NCBI GenBank assembly: GCA_021234155.1 | Contig: JAJEKV010000046.1 | Coordinates: 6,763,012 to 6,827,011, forward strand | Length of the DNA: 64,000 nucleotides | Direction of reading: 5' to 3' | Source of the DNA: Isoetes taiwanensis | Lineage: Eukaryota > Streptophyta > Lycopodiopsida > Isoetales > Isoetaceae | Shown: in pieces, positions 56,137-64,000 of the stretch | Layout: each line of letters opens with the position of its first letter | Position numbering within the stretch: position 1 is the stretch's first letter | Program-made: the position numbers and the translations under genes | The notes under the pieces: model-generated | Database searches by the model: none | Told to the model about the DNA's origin: nothing | What the model saw: only the letters and a program-made list of their open reading frames with translations

Positions 56137-56312
56137 AACAATTTTGTTTGGATCTCTTACATTCTGTTTGGCCTGAATCTCTTTGGGGCAAGTGCAAGAT
56201 GTGCTTCATATTTTGGAAGTAAATAAAATCATAGTTTCAGTTTCAGTTATGGCCGAATGGGCCGAATGCATTACATTTTGTTTGGATCTCTTACATTCTG
56301 TTTGGCCTGCAT
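56137..56312. repeat. Direct repeat of 34-38 bp
   Basis: TTTTGTTTGGATCTCTTACATTC-type unit at 56139-56172 and 56276-56310, each ending TTTGGCCTG. It lies just 3' of the transposase gene. Confidence 0.7.
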
Positions 56313-56508
56313 CAGACAAAGGCAAGTACTCTTCACATAAAAGATACCATATTTTATTATATTAAAGACTTTTTTTTATAAAAAAACTTGTGCATGCAGA
56401 AGCCTTGCACGTTTTTACACCTGGTTTTTACAGAAAATACACAACAGATTACATAGAGCCGATTATCTTTGCATGATATAGAGCCGATTATCTTGACAGA
56501 TTCAGGCA

Positions 56509-56793
56509 TCAAAAGTGGCCTGGAGGGGGCATCTGCAGCAGCACTCGAAGGTAAATGCCATCTGCCTCCATGCTCATCTGTAGAAGTCGTTCATCAGCAG
56601 GATTAACCCGATCAAGCCATGCTTGCACCTTTTCTGTAACATTTGCTCCTTGCTCTTTCAATCGATTCACCTCCAAACAGGAAAACGATGCCACGAAGGT
56701 CAACGATGCCACGAAGGTCATCTCCATGCCTGGATGGCTGGAATTGGATGATTCTGCCATAGCCTTTTGGGCAGTGACCTTGGTCCTAGCCAT
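56509..56793 (-). CDS. Small protein with an H3-tail-like N-terminus
   Basis: 94 codons from ATG 56793. The first ten residues, MARTKVTAQK, match the H3 tail MARTKQTARK at eight positions, then AMAESSNSSHPGMEMTF diverges. The rest, LEVNRLKEQGANVTEKVQAW and DRVNPADERLLQMSMEADGI, is probably helical and not a histone fold. A duplicated 18-bp unit (56688-56722) encodes FVAS twice. Upstream, a TATTTAAAGG-like box (about 56897) and GGCTCCTTCCTTCCCC precede the start, as in the cassette genes. Whether the tail likeness is descent, mimicry or chance is open; so is whether the gene is expressed. Confidence 0.4.
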   Translation of the reverse strand: MARTKVTAQKAMAESSNSSHPGMEMTFVASLTFVASFSCLEVNRLKEQGANVTEKVQAWLDRVNPADERLLQMSMEADGIYLRVLLQMPPPGHF

Positions 56794-57027
56794 TCCAAAG
56801 CAGGGAGGAAAAGAAGCCGATTAGGGGAAGGAAGGAGCCGAATATGAATAGGAAGCAATGCCGAACCTTGATGCCGAATAGGAAGCAATGCCCCTTTAAA
56901 TATGAAAGGCCATGCAATCATGTAATTTCTGGCCATGCTAGCCTTGCTGCTATTATGCAATTTCTGGCTCATATGAACCATGCAATGATGTGATTTTATG
57001 AATAATCCTACCTTATAATAATGAACC

Positions 57028-57122
57028 ATAGGAAGAAGAAGAAGAAGAGATTTTAACGTCACGCCACAAGGCAGCGTCCTATCGGACATGTGACACTTTA
57101 CAATAATAATAATAATAATGAC
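57028..57122 (-). mobile_element. Short retroelement 3'-end fragment
   Basis: GAAGAAGAAGAAGAGATTTT then AACGTCACGCC-AAGGC...CCTATCGGACA resembles the 3' end of the LINEs at 20690 and 23755 (TATTTTAACGTCCACGGAGG, GGCCTATGAGACGG). It ends in an (AAT)n run, so it is a SINE or a very short LINE tail. Confidence 0.45.
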
Positions 57123-57164
57123 CTTAAAAAGTCTAGGAGCCATGCAATAATGAACCATTATGCA

Positions 57165-57515
57165 CCTTTTAAAATTTCAACATTATAAACCAAGAGACCA
57201 TTGGCCAACATTTCAAAATTCAACATTTCAACATTATAAACCACGAACCATTGGCAAAATTGAACATTTCAACATTATAAACCATGAATTGCGAATGGTT
57301 TTCATGAATTTTGGCAACATGAATTCAACATTTTCAACATTATAAACCATGAAAATCATTGCAAAATTCCATATGCCATGCCAACATTATAAGCCATTGG
57401 CCAATATTTCAACATTATAAACCATGAAAACCATTGGCCAACATTTCAACATTCCATATGCCAACATTATAAACCATTGGCCAACATTTCAACATTATAA
57501 ACCATTGGCCAACAT
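57165..57515. repeat. Tandem satellite, AACATTATAAACCAT units
   Basis: Irregular units of about 30-40 bp built from TTTCAACATTATAAACCA and CCATTGGCCAACATT, repeated about ten times directly upstream of gene E2. Confidence 0.85.
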
Positions 57516-57618
57516 TGGCTAAGAATTGTGAAGCTATTTGATCTTGTTGATCTTGCCTTATAAACTTTGTAGAGCAATTGATAATTCAACTCCCTAATCA
57601 ACTTAGATCAATCATTCA

Positions 57619-58550
57619 ATGGAGATAGATCTACAAGAAGAAGAGCAAGAATGTAGGAGTTTTAGCTTCGACGCACTGGCCTTGGGTGAACCAGAGGAGG
57701 GAGATGATTCTGAAGGTGATGAGGATGGGGATGAGGATGAAAAGAAGTTGTCTGACATAACGCCAATTTTAGTGGAAGGCAAAGAATACCTATTGCTAAG
57801 TGATATACTGAGGAACCCGTCTTTGTTACGAATGTGTGCTAGGGAAGACGAGCTTATCAGTACCTTGGCCGAATGGGTAAACTTAGGCCTAGATTTTGAA
57901 GAGGATTTGGACAAAGAGATGTTTGAAGTGTCTAATTATACCGGCAATGCTATAAAGCTTAAAGAAGCCTATGAGAGGCTGGAGTCTCGATTTGCTCAAG
58001 ATGAGGCTAATCTACCAACGGGAAGAAGAATTCCGGCGTCTCCGCAAAAAGCCAACCGGGATCTCTGTGTTTGGCAGGCCCTTCATCAACCATGGCAAAG
58101 ATAAGCCCGGTAGATGAGGATAAATGTGAAGAAGATAAGCTTGAGGGTTCTTATTTGTGGGAAGTAGATGATTTTTCTTGCCGACATGCGGGGGGACAGG
58201 AAAGATTGAAGGACTCTACATTGTTACGATATATCTCAAGATTCGTTAATGGGGAGATAATCGTCAAAGAGAATTTTCAGTCCAAAAGGTGCGAGAGTTT
58301 GTCTATTACATCCGTGCATTATGCATGTTAGGGAACCATTCCCAATTGGCATCAAACACCGAAAAGGGTGATAGCAATTCGTAAGGATGTTGTGCTACAA
58401 TATTTTGACGACCAAGCCGGTCTCATGGGCGAGCAATATGTTAAATTTTTAGGCTGGCGGCTTGACTCACCCAAGGTTGGAAGTGGGGTCGATAACATGG
58501 AAGTCATTGCCTTGTTGGATCAAGTCGCGGTGGGGATTGAAAGAGCATGA
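57619..58550 (+). pseudogene. Gene E, copy 2 (unknown family)
   Basis: Opens at ATG 57619: MEIDLQEEEQECRSFSFDAL, a Glu/Asp-rich segment (EEGDDSEGDEDGDEDEKK), ILVEGKEYLLLSDILRNPSL, LAEWVNLGLDFEEDLDKEMF; this frame runs to 58104. Another continues EEDKLEGSYLWEVDDFSCRH and STLLRYISRFVNGEIIVKEN to 58331, and a third RKDVVLQYFDDQAGLMGEQY to IALLDQVAVGIERA at 58550. So about 300 residues over two frame breaks. The last 60 residues match E1 (9165-9330). MEIDL also occurs in E1. Function unknown. It is the first gene of cassette 2. Confidence 0.65.
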
Positions 58551-58671
58551 AATTGACGATTTAAGCTTGAGAAATTGGAAGTTATATGTTTTCCAACTTG
58601 TATCGGTAAAATTATTTATGTCTGATTGTCCTTCCGAAATTCCTAATAAAAATTATTTTATTTGTATTTAT

Positions 58672-58732
58672 TCACATCACGCCGAAATACATCGGTCGAT
58701 TTTCCGTCATATCTAGGTTTTCGCCGTGTGAT
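58672..58732. repeat. Cassette hairpin 11 (between E2 and A2a)
   Basis: Arms TCACATCACGCCGAAAT (58672-58688) and GTTTTCGCCGTGTGAT (58717-58732). It corresponds to hairpin 3. Confidence 0.8.
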
Positions 58733-58787
58733 ATCTATCTTGAAGAAATGAAATATTATTGGAAAAAACAATTAATTTATTTATTCC

Positions 58788-58816
58788 TCACACGACGCGA
58801 GAAGCAACTCGTGTGA
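58788..58816. repeat. Cassette hairpin 12 (promoter side of A2a), shortened
   Basis: TCACACGACGCGA (58788-58800) and AACTCGTGTGA (58806-58816) with only 5 bases between, so most of the usual loop is deleted. Confidence 0.65.
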
Positions 58817-58823
58817 CTCATGT

Positions 58824-58831
58824 TATAAATA
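58824..58831 (+). promoter_or_regulatory. TATA box of A2a
   Basis: TATAAATA followed by GAAGACC; A2b has CATAAATAGAAGACC at 59734 and A1 TATAAATAAGAAG. About 90 bp of CT-rich leader follow before the ATG. Confidence 0.65.
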
Positions 58832-58921
58832 GAAGACCGATGTCCACGCTGACCTCCGATCGCCTTCTGGCTTATACGCTCATCTTCTACTTCCGGCTTC
58901 CGCCTTCCACCTTCTGCTCCG

Positions 58922-59301
58922 ATGGCATCATCATCTTCCCTAGCAAGCGACCACGCCAAGATAGCACTCCCGGCCCGTAGCTGCCTCGCGTGGACATCAC
59001 CCTTGCAAAGTGGTGATGAAGAGATTCAAGGAGATCCATGATGAAAACAACCGCCTCGGCCGCCGAGAACAATGAGGCGGTCGACAGATTAGCCTTCACG
59101 AGGGAGCTGCTGCACGAGCGAGACGTTGAGCTCGTGGAAACATTCGCCATGTACCAAGAGGCGACGAGCCGCAGGGCCGAGGCAGTTGAAACTGCTCACA
59201 TGATTTTGCAGGCCTTAGAAGATATGGAGAAGAAGCTCCGAGCTGCGGAGGATGAGAACGCAGCCTTACGGCTTCAGCTGCAGGACATGAAAATCAGCTA
59301 G
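58922..59301 (+). pseudogene. Gene A, copy 2a (coiled-coil protein)
   Basis: Starts MASSSSLASDHAKIALPARS and runs out of frame near 58990; one-base changes around CTTGCAAAGTGGTGATG separate it from the main frame, which reads ENNEAVDRLAFTRELLHERD, VETFAMYQEATSRRAEAVET and ALEDMEKKLRAAEDENAALR to a stop at 59301. About 127 residues in the restored order, a near-continuous coiled coil. The 3' two-thirds is intact (87 codons from 59038), so a shorter protein from the internal ATG is possible. Unknown function. Confidence 0.7.
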
Positions 59302-59420
59302 AGGATCATGAAGATCCCTAGCCGTTGTATCTATCTATTTTTTGCTTCAAAGAAAAGGTTTCTCTATTTTTTGCTTCTATCTATCCTCTTGTTCCAATGT
59401 ATGTTCTGTTTTATTAAAAT

Positions 59421-59485
59421 ATCACACGACGCGAAATGCCTTGCTTGCAATTAGGTAGCAATCAATGGATTTCGCGTCGTGTGAT
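59421..59485. repeat. Cassette hairpin 13 (3' of A2a), perfect arms
   Basis: ATCACACGACGCGAAAT (59421-59437) and ATTTCGCGTCGTGTGAT (59469-59485) are exact complements over 17 bp with a 31-base loop. It is the best copy in the window and defines the consensus. Confidence 0.95.
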
Positions 59486-59647
59486 CTCCATGCCGTTCTA
59501 TTTTGCTTCAATGAGAAGTTCTATCTTTAGTTATGTATCAATAAAATTACTTATGTATAGATTGTATCACCGAAATTATCAATAAAAATTATCACACGAG
59601 CTTTCTCTGGAAGAAAAGACGTTAGAAGAAGTAACGGTCCCTTTTCC

Positions 59648-59709
59648 TCACACGACGCGAGAAGTAATAGTCCATTTTCCTGACCCACGGCATCCTTCGC
59701 GTCGTGTGA
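59648..59709. repeat. Cassette hairpin 14 (promoter side of A2b)
   Basis: TCACACGACGCGA (59648-59660) and TCGCGTCGTGTGA (59697-59709) pair perfectly over 13 bp. CATAAATA follows at 59734. Confidence 0.9.
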
Positions 59710-59828
59710 CTCAAGCTACTACGAAATCCCTGTCATAAATAGAAGACCTTCTATCTTGCCTTCGACCTCCGATCCTCTTCCGCCTTCCGCCTTCTGCTCA
59801 TCTTCTCCGCCTTCCGCCTTCTCCTCCG

Positions 59829-60185
59829 ATGGCATCTTCATCCTCCTCCAGCTAGCGACCGCGCCCAGAGTTGCCCGCGGACATCACCCTTGCTGTGGTG
59901 ATGAAGAGATTCAAGGAGGTTCACGATTTAAAAGCCAACAGCCGTCGCCGCAGAAGATGGAGGCGGTGGACAGTTAGAATTCACGAGGGGCTGCTGCATG
60001 AGCGAGACCTTGAGCAGCGGCAACATTAACCAGTAAAGAGAGGCCAATAGTCAGAGTAGGGTCGAGGGCTTTTAAGCGCACACAATATTTCGCAGGCGCT
60101 AGAAGATATGGAGAAGAAGCTTCGAGCTGCGGAGGATGAGAACGCAGCTTTACGGCTTCAGCTACAGGATCATGAAGATCCGTAG
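59829..60185 (+). pseudogene. Gene A, copy 2b (coiled-coil protein)
   Basis: ATG 59829 gives MASSSSSS then a TAG. Further on the usual frame reads DITLAVVMKRFKEVHDLKAN, is lost, and returns as ALEDMEKKLRAAEDENAALR and LQDHEDP-stop at 60185. The middle (60000-60090) has diverged or been rearranged: HERDLEQ is followed by sequence unlike A2a. It is a clear pseudogene, arisen by tandem duplication of A within cassette 2. Confidence 0.7.
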
Positions 60186-60269
60186 CCATTGAATATATAT
60201 TTTTTGTTTCAAAGAAAAATTTGCTCTGTTTCTTGCTTCTATCTGTTCTCTTGTTTTGTTTTATTAAAA

Positions 60270-60336
60270 GATCACGACGCGAAATGCCATTCTTGCAATT
60301 AGGTAGCAATCAATGGATTTACGGCGTCAGATGATC
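60270..60336. repeat. Cassette hairpin 15 (3' of A2b)
   Basis: GATCACGACGCGAAAT (60270-60285) and ATTTACGGCGTCAGATGATC (60317-60336). Its loop is nearly identical to that of hairpin 13 (CTTGCAATTAGGTAGCAATC), so the two are duplicates. Confidence 0.85.
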
Positions 60337-60587
60337 TCCACAACGTACACCTCGTTGTATGTATAAATTCCTAATTTATTAATGGAAAAGTATATGTAAC
60401 ACAAATATCTAGCTAGATTATGTGATAACTTGCAGGTAAATGCGAATTTGCATGTGGATGACAACGTCTATTCACATACGTGGCTTGTGGATGACAACGT
60501 CATGCCAAGGACGTGGCATCTTGTTTGCCACAATAACACCTTGTTTTTGTATGCGGCTTGCATACAAGATGCGGCTGGGATATGACG

Positions 60588-60653
60588 GATCCCATGATGC
60601 GAACATAGGCTACCGTTGCCTAATTGCATGCTATAATTTCGCCTAGTAGGATT
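60588..60653. repeat. Cassette hairpin 16 (5' of B2), degenerate
   Basis: GATCCCATGATGCGAAC (60588-60604) and ATTTCGCCTAGTAGGATT (60636-60653). The arms match only in their outer and inner parts. Confidence 0.6.
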
Positions 60654-60708
60654 ATTACACAACTTTATCGGTACTCGCAACCGTAGATTCCAACGTATCT
60701 CTAGTTTC

Positions 60709-60716
60709 TATATAAA
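60709..60716 (+). promoter_or_regulatory. TATA box of B2
   Basis: TATATAAA followed by ACGTCGG, 98 bp before the start codon, matching B1. Confidence 0.6.
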
Positions 60717-60806
60717 ACGTCGGAGGCCTTTGTCTTCTCCTATCCGCCATCTCCTGTTCTACCACATCCGCCCTCAGCCATCTCTCCTGTTCTCCCATCA
60801 CTTTCA

Positions 60807-61225
60807 ATGGCCTCCAGCTCCAGTTCCATCCCTGCCGAGATCTTGTCTCAAGTTTTGGTCAAGGAAATTCAGAACATTCGTGCTGAAGTGGAGGAACGGA
60901 TCCGCCTTCTAAAAGAAAAGAATGATGAAGACGTCGCCAAGCTGGTTCTTGGCAGAGGAAAAGGCCGCCTTCTTCTGGGGAAGTGATTTTAGTGCGCGAC
61001 AATCAGCGGGCTGCCTTAGACCGCGAATTGCGCGCCACGAGATATAACCTCCAAGAGAGGCTTAGGGCCGCAATCGAAGCGGGAGAGGCTGCCCGAGCTC
61101 AACTCGATGAGCGGGAAGATAAGGTTGCGGAATATGAGAACGTGGTTGCGGGGCAGGCAATCATGTTGGAGGAGCAGAAAAAAATTATCACTGCCCTCCA
61201 GGAAGAGCTTGCCCGGCGATCATAG
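60807..61225 (+). pseudogene. Gene B, copy 2 (coiled-coil protein), one frameshift
   Basis: ATG 60807 gives MASSSSSIPAEILSQVLVKE, IQNIRAEVEERIRLLKEKND and ends at a TGA near 60985. One base lost near 60978 moves the rest to another frame: VRDNQRAALDRELRATRYNL, RLRAAIEAGEAARAQLDERE and EEQKKIITALQEELARRS-stop at 61225. About 139 residues in total. Heptad-like Leu/Ala spacing suggests a coiled coil over the last 80. With its single lesion it is one of the best-kept cassette genes. Confidence 0.75.
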
Positions 61226-61378
61226 GCATCGGGCTCCTCCTAGAGGGGCCCGTTTTTTTTTTTTTTAATGTTTGTAATGGTTTTATTTCTCAATGGGAAA
61301 AGTTTTTGACAAATGTGCCGAATATTATGTTTCCTATTTTTAATTTTCAATATCCGTGGTAGAGAGAATGACAAGACA

Positions 61379-61443
61379 GATCACACGAAGCGAAACCCTT
61401 CATAGGGTTTTAAAGCTCGTGTGCAGATTTCGCGTGGTGTGAT
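61379..61443. repeat. Cassette hairpin 17 (between B2 and C2)
   Basis: GATCACACGAAGCGAAAC (61379-61396) and GATTTCGCGTGGTGTGAT (61426-61443). The loop CCTTCATAGGGTTTTAAAGC contains a small stem of its own. Confidence 0.85.
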
Positions 61444-61554
61444 ACAGTGTAGTTAGAATAGTTATTAATGTGTTCCAGCGGACAGTACCATTAATGTGTT
61501 CTAGCGGACAACCGACAGAATCCGCTCGACACGTGCGACAGCAGCCGAGTGTTG

Positions 61555-61562
61555 TATAAATT
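61555..61562 (+). promoter_or_regulatory. TATA box of C2
   Basis: TATAAATT, then GTGCTCCTTCCGCCGG at 61577, the leader string shared with the H3-like gene. Confidence 0.6.
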
Positions 61563-61647
61563 GAGGTCCTTGTATTGTGCTCCTTCCGCCGGTTAGAGTC
61601 TTTGCTCCTCACTTCTATAATCTTAACGTCCCTCCCATTTGTCATCT

Positions 61648-62118
61648 ATGGCCTCCACATCCTCAACCGCTGATAAGGGAAAACATAAGAGGATAGAACT
61701 CCCTTCCCGACATAGTGTTGGGTGTTCTAATGAAGAGGTTGAAGGAGCAAGATGATCTTCTAAAAGGAAAACGCCGTTACAATTCAGCAGAAAGAAGAAG
61801 AGAATGAATTCAACCTTCTCATGCTTCGTAGCGTGAGAGGCAAATCAGCGGTTGAATAGAAGGTTGGACAGGATGACATGCCCCAACAAGCTGACCGAGG
61901 TGGTTATGATGGCAACGAGGATGCTAATTCAGGCGTAAGAACACGTTGTGCTATTGGGGACAGGAGCGGGACATGTACAAAGAGATGGTGGATGATTGGA
62001 GGAACGTTTGGATAGGGTGATTGCTCGCTTGAGGGGAAGAGATGAAGACGAAGACGAGGGCCGAGCTGATGATGATGATGAAGATAATGAAGAAGAGCTC
62101 GCGACCGAGCAACAATGA
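61648..62118 (+). pseudogene. Gene C, copy 2 (coiled-coil protein with acidic tail)
   Basis: ATG 61648 gives MASTSSTADKGKHKRIELPS, then shifts of frame near 61715, 61790 and 61845; the middle matches C1 (LMLRS for LMLHS, LNRRLDR). From about 61950 it reads QERDMYKEMVDD and, after one lost base, LEERLDRVIARLRGRDEDED and ends EELATEQQ-stop at 62118. It has more lesions than C1 but keeps the frame at the point where C1 is broken, so both together show an ancestral protein of about 155 residues. Confidence 0.7.
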
Positions 62119-62200
62119 GTCGTTGTATTTTGTTTTTCAATGTAATATCTTTCACAACTTTAATCAAAAGTAACCCTTTTTATTATTATCTTGTAAAGCT

Positions 62201-62264
62201 TCACACGACGAAGCCACATAAATGCAAGCAATAGCGAACTCCTTTGTCGCGCCTTGCTATGATA
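62201..62264. repeat. Cassette hairpin 18 (3' of C2)
   Basis: TCACACGACGAAG (62201-62213) and TCGCGCCTTGCTATGAT (62246-62262). It corresponds to the LINE-split hairpin 9 of cassette 1. Confidence 0.65.
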
Positions 62265-62271
62265 CAAATAA

Positions 62272-62339
62272 GATCACACGACACGAAGCTACAGTTAATG
62301 CAAACAAGGTTGGAGGCAAGTACTTGGCGTCGTGTGAAC
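62272..62339. repeat. Cassette hairpin 19 (3' of D2)
   Basis: GATCACACGACACGAAG (62272-62288) and TTGGCGTCGTGTGAAC (62324-62339). It is the counterpart of 25221-25287. Confidence 0.8.
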
Positions 62340-62359
62340 ATGCTACACATTACAAGTAT

Positions 62360-64000
62360 ACTTTACCGATTCTTTGTCTCTTAGATCTCCTTTGTTGCGA
62401 TGCTAGTGGGGCCCTAGAATTTTGCCAAGCAACTTTCCGTTTTTCTCAAACATTATGCCAATGGTGTTTACGACTTACGGGTTGCTCCTTAAAGCGACCT
62501 TCTTGTCGATTTAGCCATCGCCCTTCTATAAAACCACTCTGTCATCATCTGTCTTAGAGGGTTGGTTCCCACATTTCCACCCCTCTTTGAGTGTTACGAT
62601 GAAAGGTTATTTTAGCTTGTTTATGCGACTTCTCCATGCCTTGTGCACTCCATTAATCGCTAGGCTTCCATACTTCCTAAAAACCAAGGTGCATGAGCCC
62701 AAAAGATGTGCAAGTAGTCGTGACTTCACTCTCTCCCCACGCGTCTATGAAAGCTTTAATAAATTTGTTATTCGCTTGCATGAACATTTCGCATCTTCTC
62801 TTGTGAGGTCCATTCTCGAATGTATGGGAACAATTGAGACAATGCATCCCATGTTTTTTTTTTTCCTCAATGCCGAGCGAACGCCATCTCAGGCGGTCCT
62901 GCTCCGCATCAACCAGCAATTTTCCAAATTCATAGACCTTTTCTCCCATCCGGTTTCCGCTTTGAGCCTCTCTATGATTCTTTATGAAGCGCCGAACTTT
63001 CCCCCTCCAATTCACACCTTACGAGGCACACTTGTTCTTCCTGCCCGTTTCTCATCGAGCTCTAATCTTACATTGCCACCATGCAAACCTGCTTCTGATA
63101 GAACATGTTCAACTCTACGAATTCCTTCCTCTCTTCTCTTCTTGTCTGAAATGTTCCACACGAATCTGCAGCTCAAAAATATCATCTTGTCGATGATTCT
63201 CACAAAGCCGTGCAAAGTGCAGATATGAACCCTCTCTAATGGAATGGGGAAAATGCCATGGAACTTGGGATCTTCTTCTCCTCTATTAGGAGCATTTGCT
63301 TGGTTAAGGGACAAGGTTGAAACAGTCTTCCCAGTACTTGACTTCCTTGCATGATTGCAGTACAGACAACTTTTGCATGTTCCTTGTCCTCCTCCACTTA
63401 TGTTGTACATTGCTTTCTCAGTTTTTAAATCAGACGCCAAGTGAAAAATTACTTTGTAAGATCCATAGTGATCTACTTGCAATTTTTCCCCTCCCTCGAA
63501 TCTAGATATTAGACTCGGGATGTCAGTTTGATTGAACACCCATTTCAATACCTCGTGGGTTTCTTTCTGAACTTTAAAGAGACCTAACCACCAGGTGTCA
63601 TCTTCAGATTGACATGAGAACCATTTTTCCGCACGCTTCTTCTCCTCGTCCGTCACCTCTACATCTTTTTTATTATTCTTGTTGCTCTTTGATTTAGCAT
63701 GTGCAATTGCATTCTCAATTGCTCTATTCATGATGACAACGGATACCCTCTCATACTTCTCAAACTTGGTCAGTTCCATTTCATCCAATTTTATGCAAAC
63801 TTCAATCTCACCATTAGTTTCTGCAACTGTTAAGTCATAATATTTGACAAGGAATTGTAAGAGAGTAACCAGGTCAACCCAAAGATTATTGCGTTCATTC
63901 ATTCCAACTATATCACAACAATCCTTGCCATTCTTATCTTTTATGGCTATGGCAGGACCAGCACATAATATGGCATACACCATCTTTGTCCTAGTAACCC
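62360..64000 (-). pseudogene. Gene D, copy 2 (large unknown protein), runs off the window
   Basis: Not recognised. A 323-codon minus-strand frame (63983-63012) reads LLQFLVKYYDLTVAETNGEI, FSCQSEDDTWWLGLFKVQKE, FNQTDIPSLISRFEGGEKLQ, HYGSYKVIFHLASDLKTEKA, a GGGQGTCKSCLYCNHARKS segment with a CxxC pair, and RRVEHVLSEAGLHGGNVRLE. A shift at 63012 continues KVYEFGKLLVDAEQDRLRW and FMQANNKFIKAFIDAWGESE (to 62677), then a badly decayed C-terminus. The pattern of an Asp-Leu-Lys strand followed by a Cys-x-x-Cys pair recalls uncharacterised repeat proteins with DLxxLxxLxG-CxxC, but this is not enough for a name. The 5' end lies beyond 64000. Confidence 0.6.

Noticed and set aside
58777-59150. Minus-strand open frames across gene A2a
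   Set aside because: They are antisense shadows of the coiled-coil frame and its CT-rich leader.

Overview
This is nuclear DNA of a land plant. Three things show it: a spliced chloroplast-type arginine gene with GT/AG introns, an LSD1-type zinc-finger gene, and a Ty1/copia element primed by initiator tRNA-Met. The heavy repeat load, short introns (about 70-760 bp) and unusual mobile elements suggest a seed-free plant (fern, lycophyte or bryophyte), but the sequence alone does not settle this.

Layout. (1) 0.3-9.3 kb: a decayed divergent histone H3 gene in two tandem copies, the second split by a copia retrotransposon (2808-8175, TSD GGACT), then gene E1. (2) 9.5-20.3 kb: a purine-only minisatellite cut in two by a 9.26-kb element (10420-19677) with 22-bp perfect terminal inverted repeats. 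The element carries a Ulp1-like protease gene, an FCP1-like phosphatase gene and, convergent to them, a decayed DDE transposase. (3) 20.4-27.9 kb: genes A1, B1, C1 (plus strand) and D1 (minus strand), hit by two LINE pieces. (4) 28-37.6 kb: a retroelement ORF1 remnant, a TPR gene, a fragment of the peroxisomal MFP2 gene and a mut-7-like exonuclease pseudogene. (5) 38.0-42.1 kb: N-acetyl-gamma-glutamyl-phosphate reductase, the best-preserved host gene. (6) 43.1-49.4 kb: LSD1-like gene, a MITE and a wybutosine-synthesis-type kelch gene remnant. (7) 50.6-56.0 kb: a Ty3/gypsy fragment and a two-ORF zinc-finger/transposase element. (8) 56.5-64 kb: a small minus-strand gene starting MARTKVTAQK, a satellite block, then E2, A2a, A2b, B2, C2 and D2.

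The most interesting feature is the repeated E-A-B-C-D gene cassette. It occurs twice in the same order and orientation (8.5-27.9 kb and 57.6-64 kb). Its genes are separated by 60-70-bp hairpins with the arm consensus GATCACACGACGCGAAAT. About eighteen such hairpins were found and they occur only in cassette DNA. The A, B and C genes share a TATA box, a pyrimidine-rich leader and an N-terminus starting Met-Ala-Ser-Ser; they encode small coiled-coil proteins. D is a large unknown protein. A divergent histone H3 with the canonical ARTKQTAR tail sits in the same hairpin-bounded array and shares the leader motif of gene C. Almost every copy carries frameshifts, so these look like decaying copies of a multigene mobile or virus-derived system. 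I cannot name it from the sequence alone.

The conventional host genes (TPR, AGPR, LSD1-like) lie in the middle 30-49 kb and have no functional link to the cassettes. Positions of degraded genes are approximate; exon borders are given only where splice sites are visible.
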